Of a stretch of DNA of 64,000 nucleotides, positions 33,303 through 46,979 are shown one piece after another; positions within the stretch are counted from its first letter, which is position 1; each line of letters opens with the position of its first letter. The notes under the pieces were generated by a model. That model was not told the origin of the DNA, did not search any database, and saw nothing but the letters and a program-made list of their open reading frames with translations. Origin of the DNA: Oxyruncus cristatus (lineage: Eukaryota > Chordata > Aves > Passeriformes > Cotingidae); NCBI GenBank assembly GCA_013399855.1, contig VXAY01002814.1:1472981-1536980 (forward strand), in the 5' to 3' direction. The position numbers and the translations under genes are program-made.

Positions 33303-36300
33303 GACTGTCAGTAGCATATTGTTAAATAATGTCATAAGTTTGGGGGGGGGGGTTTATGTACAGAAATTATAATTTAAAGAATATACCTAATTCTATCTAT
33401 TGCTGTCTGAAGGTAAAACCTTGTGCAGCCTGTTACTGTTTCAGTGCACAGCAGTCCTAATGCTGGAGTTTTCAACCCACTGTGTACCAAGGGGTTAATT
33501 TGTTTCCATCACTGGGGATTTGAATTGCTTGTCAGTGCTGAGGTCACTGTCACTGTTAAATGACAGATGTCTTTCTGAAAATCCCTTGCATCTTTCCTTG
33601 TGTTGTAAAGTTCAGTGACTGCAATAACAGGGTGTTGTTCTTTAATAACTGTTAAATTTATTCTTTAGAGAATTTACAAAGATGTCCTATTGCTCTGGGA
33701 GAGCTCCCTTGATGCCGAACTCTGCATTTTCTTTTTGCATAATGCCTACAGATTTAGAGCCACTGTACTCCCAGTTGTATAGCTTCTGTATCCCTTGTTC
33801 AGTGCTGCTGAAATACTCGTAAATCTCCTTTCTTCTAGTGGCTTTGTGCAGCAGCTGGGGTATGACAATAAGGTCCCTGATCTATAATTCCAGACAGCCC
33901 CGGAGGGTGAACAGATCGACCAATCCTCATCCCCAACGTAAGCCTGGGGAACTCTCTGTCCCTGGGAGGTAGTTGTCTAATGCTTTCTATTTGTATTCTG
34001 TATGAAACTCTTCTTGATGCTGGACTGTTGTTCACTTAGAGAATTATCCAGTGCACAGTATATAAACTCCCACTAGAGATTGAATGCATGTAAATAAAGC
34101 ATGCCTTAAGTCTAGCATAATGTAACTTTAAGTGAGAAGAAATAGACTCAATCTAAGCACCTTGTAAGGCTTCATTCACTGCTCAGATCTGCACAATGCA
34201 GTCACAATCTGCATTTCTATGTCACATGGATAAGAGGTAAGGAGGACAGCTGTATAGGTTTTCTAATTCCAGGGATTTCCTGGGTATTTTATTGGTTTGA
34301 TGAGAATACAGCACTGACTTTTTAAAATAACAGCTGTTTTTAAATACTCCTGTGAAATGGCAACATTCATGCTGTAACAAAGAGAGACATAGTTTGAAAA
34401 ATGTGATTGATTGCCCTTTATGCTACATATGTCTCATGAAAATGTTACTTTATACTCTGTTTTCACAGCACCTAAAAGCCTGGCAGGCATTTCAGAGTAG
34501 AGATAGAAGATGATCCCTGCCCTACAGCCGTTGCAACCTCCTTGTAATCTCTAGCTGTATTCACTTCACCTATATGATTTTTGCAACTTTCATGTCTGTG
34601 TAGCAGCACTGACATGTATTTTAACTATTAATTATTTAGAACAGATCTACTTGAAAGCTAGTACTCATTTTCTCATAAACCTCCATCATCTGCTTAAACA
34701 TTGAGATTAATGAAGCGTAAAGGGCTATTTTTAAATGCAAGGTGTTATGCACATGGTATCAGTCTTTGATTACACTTGGCTTATCCAAGCAGCTTTAATG
34801 CTGACAAAATTGTCAGACGAATTTTATTTTCTGCTACAGGAGATTAAACTGCTTCAGTTTAGTGATTTGCTGTTTCCCAGAAAAATACATTCAGCATATG
34901 GAAAGTAGTCACATGTTTGATAGAAGTAGTATGCTCTGTGTGAAGGCCCCTGTGCATCAAGGCCAGTGACAGCAACACAGCCAGGGCAGCACCCAGCCTG
35001 TTTTAGTAAGATTGTGTTGGACACCTCATCAGTGCTACTCTTAGAAACCTGATGGTTCTTCTGATATTAAGAGAAACACAATTCCATACCTGCTCTGTGA
35101 AAGCTAATCCATAAAGAAAAGTTGGAATCTTTTATTATTTTATTTTTCATCTGTAATGACCTATTACTTTTTGTGCGTATTTTTGAGAACTGATAATATT
35201 TTCTCAAACTCCTCTAGAAAGGTAATGTGCCACTGGTCTGTTAGAAGGAATAAGAATAGTTTACAGAGGACAAACAAAGTAATATTTTATTTGTATTTCA
35301 GTCTCCTTTGTAAAGATAGCTTTACATTTCTGGCCCTTAACCTGTCTTTCCTCAGATGGGAATTCAGGAAGGTTGAGAGAAAATTCTGTTTAAACCTTTA
35401 TTTTAAACAAGGGATTCAGTTTCCCAAGTTAAATATCAAAGCGTATAAATTCATCCCTAATAAACTTAGATTTATACTGAGTTAAATATAATTAAACTGC
35501 AGTAGGCTGTTTGAACTGAGATAGTGTCTGTTTTCAGATGATATAAATAAAGGATATCTCAAGCTCTGAAAGTAAATGTAAAATAATCATTATCTCTTTA
35601 GTCTTACTTAATTGCAGCAACATTTGGTAGGGACAAAGTCCTTGTGAATGTAAGAACATGTACAAGAAACAGTGTTAACAGTGCTCAAAGTTCTGTGTGA
35701 AAGCCCTGTGGTTTCCTAATTACTTTTACATTACTATTTACATTACACAGAACCAAGCACTGTGCTTCTTAAGATGGACATTAGTAGTTTACAATATCTA
35801 TATAAACATATGATGTAATTAACATCGTCTTGTTTAGCTAACATGAGCTTTGCATCAACATTAACTTGGATTTGATTTATCCTTGCTGTTCTCAAGAGGT
35901 TCATTTTATCTGGAGGTTCACGGCAACATGATTTTTAGGACATTAAATATGGCCAAAATAAGGAAAGACCTTCAGTGAAGAGAACTAGATTGCTTCCCTT
36001 TCAAAGATTTTTCAAAAAATCAGATTTTCATTTTGTTTCTTACAAAAAATGCTCGCAAAGACTTAAACTACTTCAACTGTGTTTGAAACATTTTTTCTTT
36101 AAGGTTGAGAATGGTTTTCAAGAAAGTAAAAAAATATTTCAAAATGAGATATGTCAAATGTAGAAGATAACAGCGTGGGAAGTTTTAAATGCAGTGGGAT
36201 TTTTTGGTGAAAGTTTTATTTTTACAAAAAGGCATTATTTCAAACAAAAAGTGACCAACTTCTGCTTTGCAGAAGTTGTGGCTCTCAGAATGTGAATTTT

Positions 36301-39300
36301 GCCTGCTGTTCTTCTGGACGCTGTAGCCTCTACTTCTTTTCATCCCTTTAATAAATATTTATTTAATTTCCGTGGAAGTAAGCTGAGGGAACATGTCAAA
36401 ATCAGATGCAGTGAAATCCTACATATTTGTTAGTGTATTATCTTTTCATTTACTCTTTTGCTCTCTTAGTGTCTTTTGCTTTATTCAGAATCTTTTATGA
36501 TTCAAGCCTGCGGAGGATGCCATAATGTGCCAGGGTACCCAGTTGTGGTAATTTTTTCTTTTTGCATGTTAGCTGTGTTAAACAAATGTTATTTCTTAGG
36601 TTGATGTCAATATTGTAAACCAAGAATGACTTATTTTCTCTTCTGCCTCTCTTGATTCCTCCTTCCCCTATCACATCAGTTTTTCTACTCATGGTCTGTA
36701 ATTAGCCATCAAAGTGGTAAGGATATTTTATAGGAGACTGATTTCTTCTTCTCTCCTTCCCTCTCAGTTGTTCATTCACTATTTCTTCCTCTGAATCAAT
36801 GATAAATTTTGCTGGAATCATAAGTATGGACAGACTGGCAAGTCTGTCTGTATGTTGAAAGAACTCCTTTTGTATATTTGTTTACTATATATTTATAGTA
36901 GCAACTATATTTAAATGCAGATGCAGTTATTATACTGAACACTTAAATTCACACAGATCTAACTTCAGTGTACCTTTCATGTTTCAAAACTTCAGTGCCT
37001 GAGATTTTAAATGACTAAGACGCTCAAAATGCAGAACAAGAATAGCAATATTACATTTCTACCTTTAGTTTGTTTAACTTGCATGATGGAGTACAGTTGT
37101 GATGATACTATTATAAAATCCTTAACTGTCCCCATAAAATTTCTTGTGTTTGTTCCTTTCCTCTGAGTGGGTCAGAAAACAGAAAACCATTCATGGGAGA
37201 ACAGACTTCAGGTTGCTCCAGTTCTATCAGTGGAGATAAACTACTTTATTAGAGTCATAGTCCTTTACATTGACCTCTGAATTTCGAGAGCTTTTATGGG
37301 TGGGGAAAGGATTGCTTTGAAGAGTTTTTGTTGTGCCCCTTCTAGTTTCTTATTTGTTTGGCTGCTCTGTAGGAGTGCTGGTAGTTAACAAAATAAAACC
37401 AAACAAGAAGCCCCCGAACCAAACAAGAAATCTCCAAACCAAATACCAAAAATGTTTTTGAATCAGTGGTGGTATGACACTGAAGCATTGCATTAGAAGT
37501 AACTAAGAGTTGGGAGTTCTCTGCTTGCATTTAGCTCTTGTGCAGACTTCTGATATCTTGTGGAAATTCATTTGGTTAAGGAAATTATAGAAGTTAGTAA
37601 AGCAACTGAAAATATTTTCATATTCCAAGAGAGAGAGTCTACCCCAGAATCACATGTTTTTGTTGCTGCTGTGACTTAATAACCCCAGGACCTCTGTGTT
37701 CTTTTCTTGAAGAAGATGCTTTCATTTAATTCCTTTTTCATAAGCAAAATGTAATTTTTCAAATGCTTGCTCAGTGTTTTAGTCCTTGTATTTCCAAAGT
37801 AACTCTCCATGGTTTCCATTAAAAAAATTGTTATTTTTCTCATTTGAAGCTCATCAAGTTTTCAGGTCCTTTTGAAAGACTTGCTCTTTTTTTTTTATTA
37901 TTTTTCTGGGAAGTTCACAAAAAATGAGTTGTTTTGTTGTTCTTTAAAATGAACTCCAGATTAAAAAGAAACCCCAACAAAGTCTGAATTGCTGAGTCTG
38001 TCTGGCTATCTGTCTTTAGACTTTATAATAGAGCCCACTGGTGTAGTTTCTGTGCAGCAATGTGGTTAATAAAATGAGATCCCAAGTGAACTTGGAGGCT
38101 TTTTATCCTCTGTGGTGGTAGACAGCAGAGCCTGGTGTAATCCTGAGATGATCAATGTTGATTTGTTAGCTTTGTCAGAGAGTGGAACCTAGACCATGAC
38201 CAAGAAAAGGCCTTTTCACTCCCTCTCACTCTCTGGATGGTACATGCTCTTCTTACATCTTTACAAGCTTCACAGAGCAGGTGCTGTCTCAGAAGTTTTG
38301 CCATTAACCCTAACAAGAAGTAACTTTTTCTCTCCATTCCGATTCCTTGATTTTAGTAACAGTCAGATCTGAAAGGTTGCTCAGATTACTGGAATAAAAC
38401 ATGTTGGAACAACGACTGATGGGGTCTCCTTCTGTGTGAAGAAGGGCTTTTCTCTGGAGTAAATCAAGAGCATGTCTAAAGAGGTATGCACACTTTGTTT
38501 TACTTCATACAGGCTTTCGGAGAGTAAAATTAACAAAGTGGATCTAGCCTGTGTGTTTATACTCCCTAGATGCAAACACTTCATTATGTTTTAAAGTTAA
38601 TGACATACTCTGGATGTTTGACCTGGTGTGCTGTAGTGTGTGATACATGTAGCCTGAGTGATTTGTCTTAATTTAGGATTTCGTTAAAATGCAGTGGATG
38701 TTCATTGTATTCCATGTATGCCTACTCTTGGATGATGGCTTCAGTTATCAAAGGGTGAGGTGGCAGGGGGTGGAAAGTGTCTCCTTAGCTTTTAATTTCA
38801 TATGAGCAAATGCTGATTTATTCTATTTGTTTTTAACCATCGTGCTATTAAGGACATCGGATCAGTCTCCCTATTTCATAGAACCAGCTGGGGACATGGG
38901 AAATATTTTTTGGAAGGTCTTACCACTCTTCAGTGAGAGAAGGATGGATGGGATACTGGGGATTCAAAGAGGAGGGGTTTTTTTCCTAGTATTTTAATTA
39001 AGTGGGTAATAAGAGAAACCGGTGAACAAAGTGCAGATTTAAAAAGGGAAAGTGAAACTGTTGGCATCTAAATTAACAGTGTTTGAGTGCGGTAATGATT
39101 GTCTTAATTCTCTGGTCACGAGTGTTTAGCACAAATGTAACTTGCTTTTCTCATGAAAGAAGCAGAGTAATGAAGAAGAGAGGTTTTCTTTTGTTTCAGT
39201 CATTTCAGTCATAGATGTTCATCACTTTTTAGTGCAACAGAAAGAAAAACTGATGAAATAGACTGATTCCTGCTTTCTTATGCAGGTCTTACCTTTTATG

Positions 39301-39633
39301 AAGAAGCAAAACAAACCCAGAATTTTTGAGGAATATAGCCTATAAAAGACAAGGATCTGTGAGAGAAAACAGGTAGAAACATTGCTGTTGTCCTTCATGC
39401 ACTGAAATGGAGTTTCTTTGGCTGAGGGAAACATGCTGGTAGCCTCAGTAGTTGATTAAATGAGTAAGTGATTTTGGGACAGTGTGTCTTAAAGCTGAAT
39501 ATAATTAAAAGCATTTAGCAATCATTCCTTCAGTGGTACTTCCCATGCCACTCCATGTTTAGTCATAAGCTGGTTGGTTGTTGGTTTTTTTCGTATTTCC
39601 CCAATAGTTTTATAGCATTCATGTAGCGTTTAT
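33303..39633. other. Intergenic DNA, no gene seen
   Basis: The stretch is AT-rich, with a G11 run at 33342-33352 and a perfect 10-base-pair hairpin at 36256-36278. A TATATAAA and an AATAAA near 34.06-34.10 kb recall an LTR, but no terminal repeats or internal domain support one. Confidence 0.5.
36256..36278. repeat. Perfect short hairpin
   Basis: CAACTTCTGC and GCAGAAGTTG are exact complements around a TTT loop. No function is evident. Confidence 0.6.
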
Positions 39634-40072
39634 ACCATGACAGGCCAGTCAGTCTCATCTCAGTGCCTGGAAGGATCATGGAGCAGATCTTCCTGGAAAC
39701 TGTGCAAAGACACATGGAAAATTAGGTGATTGGTGACAGCCAAAACGGCTTCACTAAGGGAAAATCATACCTGACAAATTTTTAGCCTTCTATGATAGAG
39801 TTACAGTGTTGGTGGATGAGGGAAGAGCAAGTGATGTCATCTACCCGGACTTGTGCAAAGCATTTGACACTGCCCCCACAACATCCTTGTCTCTAAACTG
39901 GGGAGGCATTAAATTGATGGGTGGACTACTCAGTGGATAAGGAATTGGTTGAGTGGTCACACTCAGAGTTGTGGTCAACAGCTTGGAGTCCAATTGGAGA
40001 CCAGTGACAAGTGGTGTTCCTCGGGGGTCAGTATTGGGACTGGCTGCTGAACATTTTTGTCAGCAGGGTGGA

Positions 40073-40158
40073 CAGCGGGGCCGAGTGCACCCTCAGCACT
40101 GGCAGCGGGGCCGAGTGCACCTCAGCACTGACAGCGGGGCCGAGTGCACCCTCAGGCA
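40073..40158 (+). repeat. Triplicated ~30-base unit inside CR1 ORF2
   Basis: The text CAGCGGGGCCGAGTGCACC starts at 40073, 40103 and 40132, giving periods of 30 and 29 bases. The unit corresponds to the short segment just before the FADD box of CR1 reverse transcriptase, so it is an internal tandem expansion. It is unusually CpG- and GC-rich for this region. Confidence 0.85.
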
Positions 40159-40944
40159 GTTTGATGGTGACACCGAGCTGTGTGGGGTGGCCGACACGCT
40201 GGAGGGAAGGGCGGCCACCAGAGGGACCTGGACAGGCTGGAGAGGTGGGGCCTGCGTGAACCTCGAGAAGTTCAACACGGCCCAGTGCAAGGTCCTGCAC
40301 CAGGGTCAGGGCAATGCCAAGCACTAACACAGGCTGGGCAGAGAATGGATTGGAGCAGCTCTGTGGAGAAGGACTTGGGGATGTTGGTTGAGAGGAAGTT
40401 CAACGTGACCCACAATGTGTGCTCACAGTCCAGAAAGCCAATCCTGGGCTGCTTCAAAAGGACTTTCCCCCCCTACTCTGCTGAGACTCCACATGGAGTA
40501 CTGTGTCCAGGTCTGGGATCCCCAACATAAGACATGGATCTGTTGGGATGAATCTGGTTGCAGACAACAAGCAACCTCCAATGCAGACAGGCAGAGAGAA
40601 TTGTAGTTGTTCAACCTGGAGAAGAGAAGGCTCTGGAGAGACCTTAGAGCACCTTCCAACCTTAAAAGGGCACCAATAGAGCTGAAGGGGGACTTTTTAC
40701 AAAGTCAGGTAGTGATATGAGAAGGGGGAATGGCTTTAAACTGAAAAAAGGTTTGTTTAGATTGGATATTAGGAAGCAATTCTTTTTCTGTGAGGGTGGT
40801 GAGGCACTGGAATGGCTTGCCCAGAGAAGCTTTGGATGCCCCATCCAAGGAAGTGTTCAGGCCAGACTGGATGGATCTTTGCGCAACCTTTTGAGTTGGA
40901 AGGTGTCCCTGCCCATGGCAAGGGTGCTGTAGCTACATGACCTT

Positions 40945-41090
40945 AGTCTCCCTCACCGGAGATATTTTCTGGGTGCAATCCTGTGCAATGTGCTCTAGGA
41001 AGAGTCTGTCTGAGTGGGGAGGTTGGACCACGTAACCTTACTCTGTTACCTTCCAACCTTACCCATTTGGTGATTGTGTGATTCTGTGAT
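40945..41090 (+). mobile_element. Nested CR1 3' end of a different subfamily
   Basis: The outer CR1 tail stops after GTAGCTACATGACCTT and resumes with CTTCAAGGTCCCTTCCAA at 41091. Between lies a second CR1 tail (GCAATCCTGTGCAATGTGCT through to GATTCTGTGAT). The copy is about 146 bases, 5'-truncated, in the same orientation, with a possible CTT duplication at the borders. Confidence 0.7.
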
Positions 41091-41589
41091 CTTCAAGGTC
41101 CCTTCCAACACAAACCATGCTATGATTCTACTCCCTCATTTAAACTCAATAAATGGGAGCAATAATTGTGACTTTGATTTTCTGCTTGGTCAAGAGAGAT
41201 CATGTAACTGTAGCTGAATTCTGACCTCTTTTTAGAATTCTGTGAAAAGTCTGGGACTTTGGACCGAGTTCTTATTTTTCTGTCTTCTCCCACAATCTGG
41301 GAATTGACAGGTAGAGGGCAGCAAAGTTCTATTTTTTTAAGTAAAGTTCAAACCATTTTTTATTGAAGCGGTTTTTATCAAATAATGATTGTCAGTTTGA
41401 TGCATTGTTTGATGCTCTTCTGATTCAAAATTAATATAAAATTTTCAATTGAAATATTTACTGAAATAGAATAAAATGTAAAAGTGTTGCCTGCAGTACA
41501 ACTTTACTGATTGTGAAATAGCTGCAAAAAAGGGAAAAAATAATTTGCTAGACCAATTAAAGGACGGCTTTTTAAAATCGTAGTGAGAA

Positions 41590-42080
41590 ACTTATGCTGG
41601 TTTGTACCAAAATCTATGATTACAGTCTGCATGCTGAATTGTATAATTGGAAACCAAATGACATCACCTACAGATATCTCCCACTTCACTTAAGAAGAAT
41701 AAATGAAAGGGAATCTTGCATGTGGCTCTGGATTGATTTTTGGATAAATGCCCCATCTTTGCCTCATTTATCTCACAATGTGAAATTATTCATATTACTC
41801 AGCGGTGACACTCTATTCCCCTGTGATTCCTTCAGTGCAGTTATGAAACGATGGCGCTGAGTTTGAAATCAGTTACTCCTCCAGCATCACTGTGTGAGCT
41901 GTAAACATTTCACAGGAGGAACAGGAAAAACATTAAACTGCAAGGGGAAGTTAATTCTCATGAATTCACCCAAAAGGAATACCCCATGCAGTACTTTAGC
42001 CATTAATAATGAATGTTGATCATTAATGCAGAAAGTAGAATTTACTTCATTAAATAATTGGAACATATATATTATCTTTG
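41590..42080. promoter_or_regulatory. Candidate conserved noncoding element
   Basis: The block is unique sequence with clustered homeodomain-like ATTA cores and TGATTGAT/GGATAAAT-like words, ending in CATTAATAATGAATG and TTGATCATTAATGCAG. It looks unlike the decayed repeats around it. It lies in the interval that separates ZNF326 from the homeobox gene BARHL2 in other vertebrates. This is a pattern-based guess without alignment. Confidence 0.3.
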
Positions 42081-45000
42081 AGTGATTATGCTGTTGTACT
42101 GTTTAGCTGGTACTGTTGCATGGTACTAGTATTGCTTGTTACTGTACAATGAGCATGTGGTGAGTTTGAGCTCAAAGCCCTGGAATGATAAGGAAGATCA
42201 AGGTCAGAAGCTGGCAACAGTCACAATTTACTGGGACTTGCTTCCTGTTCTGAAATATATCTGCAAAAAACCCCCAAACCAAAACCCTGAACCTCTATTC
42301 AAATGTTCTGGCTCATTTCAGAGTTAACTTTCATATCATGCAGATTGACTGACGACAGATGTGTAAGGACTTGTAGTGGCTCACCAGGTCTAAAATGTTC
42401 AGATTTTGTACCGTCTGATTGAAGCTGTCAGATTAGGGGTAGTTCCTCAGTCTTTACAAAATGGAAGAATTAAGTCTTAGTTTAAACAGTGTAAACCCAA
42501 AGATGCTGTTTCTACTTTGCATATTTAAGAGATGGAAAGTATTTCGCAGGTTTAAATTGTGAGACAGTATTAATACTACTCTTGTGTTTTGGTGTGTGTT
42601 TTTTTTTGTTTTTGTTTTTGTTTTTGTTTTTTTTTGTGATTTGGGGAGGTTTCTGACAAAGTACTAGTATTGTTTTAAACAGTTTGCTTTAATTTTATCT
42701 CATGTGCTGGGACTTCCACTGCTGTCAACAAGTGCCCTCTTCGAATGCCATGGAAAGCACAATGTGGCTTTTACATTCTTAGTCTTGCTGTGCTTTAGAG
42801 TTTGCATCATGTTTTGTTTTCCCACTGTTCATTCATCAATGACTCCTGAGGAACTCTATACTGTACTTAGTTTTAAAATGTCTGTTTGAAGGATGTCGCA
42901 TTAGATTTTCCTTGTCCTCCTTTCGTATATCATTCCTCTTGCATCTCTCCTAGACAAAATCTTGAAGTGTTTATTCTGGCTGAAACTGTGATCCAGATTA
43001 TTGCAGGTATTTTGAAATATCTCCTGCTTTTTCTAAACCAAATTTTCAGACATGTTGCTTTGAACTCCATCATGTCTGGATAAATGAGTCTTAAGTTGTG
43101 TCTTGGCAATGGTTTTATTTTAGGTTTTAATGTCTCAGTATTTATTTTTGGGAACAGTTTCATATACGTCGTTAGCGTTATCAAAAATGAATACAGGTTT
43201 GTAAATGCCGTATTGGAGTAGGAAGTATTTAAGTATTGGATTAGGAACAGTGAGTATTTAAAATATTTAAATATTTTGAATTTTATTAAAATATTTATTG
43301 CGTGTTAATTCTTCATATAAGTGACAAATATTTGGAACTGCAAAAAAAAATCATAAGAAATCTAGTAATTCTGTACATAATGCAGTCACTAAAAACCAAC
43401 AATCCGTAAATCAGAAAAATAACATTAGCTAATGGGTTGCATTGTAATGTGAAGCTACAGATATTTGAAAAATGAACTTTTATGCTGTAAGAGCAAGCAG
43501 CTCTAAGCTGTTTTAATTTCTGCATGGCTAACGTTCAGGAAATATGATTAATGAATTTTTAATGCATGATTTTTTATTTTTTTTTTTTTGCTGTTGTTGT
43601 TGTTTTGTGCATTTTTTTTTTTTAACAGAGAAGTGTGAAGAGGGTAAAAGCCAGACTTTAAGAATTGCTACTTTGAAGCCAGGGTAGGTCCAAGACATAT
43701 TTTTTTGATCAAATCATATCATCTAAAAATAAGCCAAATTGAAAGAGCAAAGCACCCTTTACTATGTAGCATCACAAAAGCGTAGCTACTATAATGTGCA
43801 AAATATTGCATTTTTCATTGCCAAGGCTATGTCTGTAGTGCTGCTGGTAAAAAACAGATTGACATTTGGTCATTATTTCTTATCAAGGGTGTTTTACTTG
43901 TAATGCTATTTGACAGCTATATTCTAGGTCTGACAGCACTGAACCAGCTTAATTCCCACTGAACTGCTCTAAATACGTGGTATTGCAATCAGTTTAACAA
44001 CCCCTGGAGGCAATAAAATCTCTCCTTTGAACACACACAAGGGGAAGAAATCTAAGATTTATAAAGGGCAGCAAGTATTCAAGATAGGGGCAAAGTTTAT
44101 GTGTGAGCCTATAATTGATGTTTCCTTTGTTGGAAAAGAAAGCTTGAGGATGCTTTAAGAATTAATCTTTAACAAGTTCTAATCTGCACTAACAAGATCT
44201 GCTCAAGATGAGTGAGAGAAAGATATGATACCAAGAGTTTTGTCAGATTCAGCCAACAATGAAAATTCAAAGGTACTCTGTAGTTCAGGAACATTTTTGA
44301 GCAGATAAAGAAACTTCACAATTAGATGTGAAATCTGCTAGAGCTCTCTGCCGCAGGTGAGTGAGAGCAGAACCCGTAACCTAGGCTGCTTGTTCTCTGC
44401 CGTATATTAGGTGAGCATTCCTAAGGCTATAAGAGTTTTCCATTGTCTGCTGAACATACAAGATAGGTGGGAAGGTGATGTGAGTTTGTCTGCTCCTTTC
44501 GTTGCTGCAACATGTAATTTGGCAGATCAGGCAGTGACAAAATAAGGGTAGATGCTGATGAACTTACCAAGTAGTATCTTACTTTCCAAGGGATACCCAC
44601 TGCTTTAAAAATTACTGCATTTGGTATTACCCCTCAATAAAATGTAGCTGCCTCTAAGATAAATGGTGGTATCTTTCATGTGAGAAAGAAGATTATTGTG
44701 GAAAAATGTAAACCCTGCCATTATTGTGTAATTTAATAAGACACTAGTAATGCCATAGGAACATGTCATTAAAATGTATATAAGAATGTTTTAATTGCAT
44801 ATGTAGGAAGAGCATTATGGAAAAAGGTTTTCAGAGCCTTCCTGGCTTCCATTTACAGAACTACACAGTGCAGGGTTAAAGCATAACTACCTAAGAGAAG
44901 TCTTTCTGTTCCAGGTTACCACCTGACCACTACTTTTATATCTGTAAAGTATCAGTCGATATAGGGAGCTTGGGGATAGTCTCCGGAGTGAGGGGCTGAA

Positions 45001-46846
45001 ATAGCAGTGTTATTGAAGAGTGCAGGAAATCTCAGGTTATCCTAACATGTGAGAAGAGCTCTAAATAGAGAGCAAATGAGCACATTTTCTCTGGCTATCA
45101 CAACATTGCACTGTGGAGTTGTATATTAGGTGGTATCTTTTGTTGCTGTGAGAGGCAGCAGAAACTTGAATGGGTGGCTGTGGGACTTTGCAGGCAAAAA
45201 TTCAAGTGGTGTGCAGTTGTATGGTGAATGCTGTTCCAGCAAAAACAGCTAGTTCCTCATTGTGCTGGTTTTCTCGTTCAGTGCTGCCACAGATTGCTGC
45301 AGGCAAGATGAGGTTCTAGTAATTTTCTAGTAATTTTCAATCTGATTTTTTCCAGAGGTTGGAGAAACCTTACCTGAAATAATTTGTCTGTCAAAAATAT
45401 TTCCTTCTTGCTCTGTTGTAGACATCATCTTGTCTAATTAGTCATGTTCTGTAGCATTTTTGTTACAGTAGTTGAGATTTGAGGCTGTCAGTCTGCCTCA
45501 GTACTGATTCATTTTCGTTCAGAAATGAAGGTAGCCTTCTTTTTAAGAGATATATTACCTGGCTTGTGCATTTCTGTACAAAATTAATTAAGTATTTGTA
45601 ATGGCGGAATAAATGGTTACAGGTTTGATGCTGTAATTTTTTGCTTTTACTTTTCCTCAATCAGCTATAAATCTGATAGTGCAGAGAAAGGGACCTTATA
45701 ATGTTACAGAAAGAGGCCACTTCAATCTATGAACAATAGCTTCTGGTTTAGTATGGAAAGGGGGAATAGGCAAAATCCCTCTTTCCTGTGGTGAATAGAT
45801 AATTGCAAGGCAACACTTCTCTACAATTAAAACTGGAATGTAACTAAGTACAGTACGAAGCTACGAACTTCTGGGCATGTCTTCTAAGAAGGTGAAAATT
45901 ATCTTTGCCCCAACTAATGTCACTGGAACTCTGAGAGTTTTCATCAGATGATAGCAACATCTGATATTTTCTCTTTTCATGTTCAGTTACAGTTAGTAGG
46001 TATTGTCAAAAGTTACAGGTAATAGGTATTTTCAAAAAATACTATATTCAAAGGTTTCTGGCATTGCATTCCAGCATGCCCTTGGCCTCTGTACTGCTTC
46101 CATTTGAAAAGCTTCTTTTCCTCGACTATCGGTTTTGGTTTTGCAGACCTTTAAGTTGGTTAGTTAGGGGAGTGTTTTCATTTAGTTCGTATGCCTGTTG
46201 CTGGATGTAGGGCTCCCATGTAAGCCCAGCTGTAGAAGTCTTGGTTAATCATTACCATGATGGTCAGATACACTCTGTAACACAGCTGATTTCATTTGGC
46301 AAAGCAGGCTACCCACTTGCTTTTTTGACTCCATTCTGTGAATATAGCAGTGTAGTTCTATTCATAATGCCATTTGTTACTGTAAAAGTTGTTTGTTTTC
46401 TTCTCTTTATGAAGGTTTGCAGGTAGTAATTGAGACCTATGTGAATCTGTCTTCAGTCAAGTGCAGTGCTGTTGCATTTCAAGTCGTTATTTTGGTCAAA
46501 AGACAAAGATTTTTTTAGAATCCATTGATTCAGTGTTTATTGCCAAAAGAGGCAAACTCTAGAACTCCTGCCAACACAGGCTAGTTTTAAAGAAACTTCC
46601 ATGCCTCCATCTCTAATATTACAGTAGAAGCTCAGTTATACCTTTCATGCCCAATAGTTTTGCATTACTCACACACCTCCTACAGGAAGGGACTGGCTCT
46701 TTCTGCTTGACAGTAAACTGTACTACCAAAGAGCAGCTGTGGTGCTGATATAAAATTTACTGAAATGTACTTATTTTTATAATGCAATACTTGTATTATT
46801 CTGAAAGATTTTGTAGTCTTTTACTTCTTACATAGTAAAAAAATGA
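42081..46846. other. Intergenic DNA, no gene seen
   Basis: The sequence is AT-rich, with a T-rich tract at about 43570-43625. No exon model, RNA gene or recognised repeat was supported. Confidence 0.5.
42599..42636. repeat. T5G low-complexity repeat
   Basis: Consecutive TTTTTG units lie between two T runs. Confidence 0.85.
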
Positions 46847-46910
46847 AAAAAACCCAAAACCAAAACAAACAAAAAATCCCCAAACAAACAAAAAAACAAC
46901 CAAAAACCAC
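46838..46910. repeat. A/C-rich low-complexity tract
   Basis: CAAAA- and CCAAA-type units run for about 70 bases and end in ACCACCGCGG. Confidence 0.8.
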
Positions 46911-46979
46911 CGCGGCAGGTTTTGAAGAGGTCGTCAAGTCTCTAATGTGATTGGGGAAGGTTCTATCCTATGTAATTAA

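Larger units (their letters stand above)
39634..41129 (+). mobile_element. CR1 LINE with part of the reverse transcriptase and 3' end
   Basis: About 1.5 kb of a 5'-truncated CR1 keeps recognisable remains of the ORF2 reverse transcriptase: the FTKGKS and YPDLCKAFDT blocks, RPVTSGVPRGSVLG, and the region of the catalytic FADD box. That box reads FDGD here (about 40159-40170), so one catalytic aspartate is lost. Several stops and frame changes confirm an inactive copy. It then runs through the CR1 tail to CCATGCTATGATTCTA. A ~30-base triplication (40073-40158) and a second nested CR1 end (40945-41090) interrupt it. Confidence 0.9.

Noticed and set aside
33835..34110. LTR-like text with TATATAAA (34059-34066) and AATAAA (34093-34098)
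   Set aside because: No paired LTR, no TG...CA ends, no primer-binding site and no internal domains were found; the two motifs are common by chance.
39953..40530. Open frames of up to 124 codons in the CR1 copy
   Set aside because: They are shifted remnants of the CR1 ORF2 and its triplication, not host genes.
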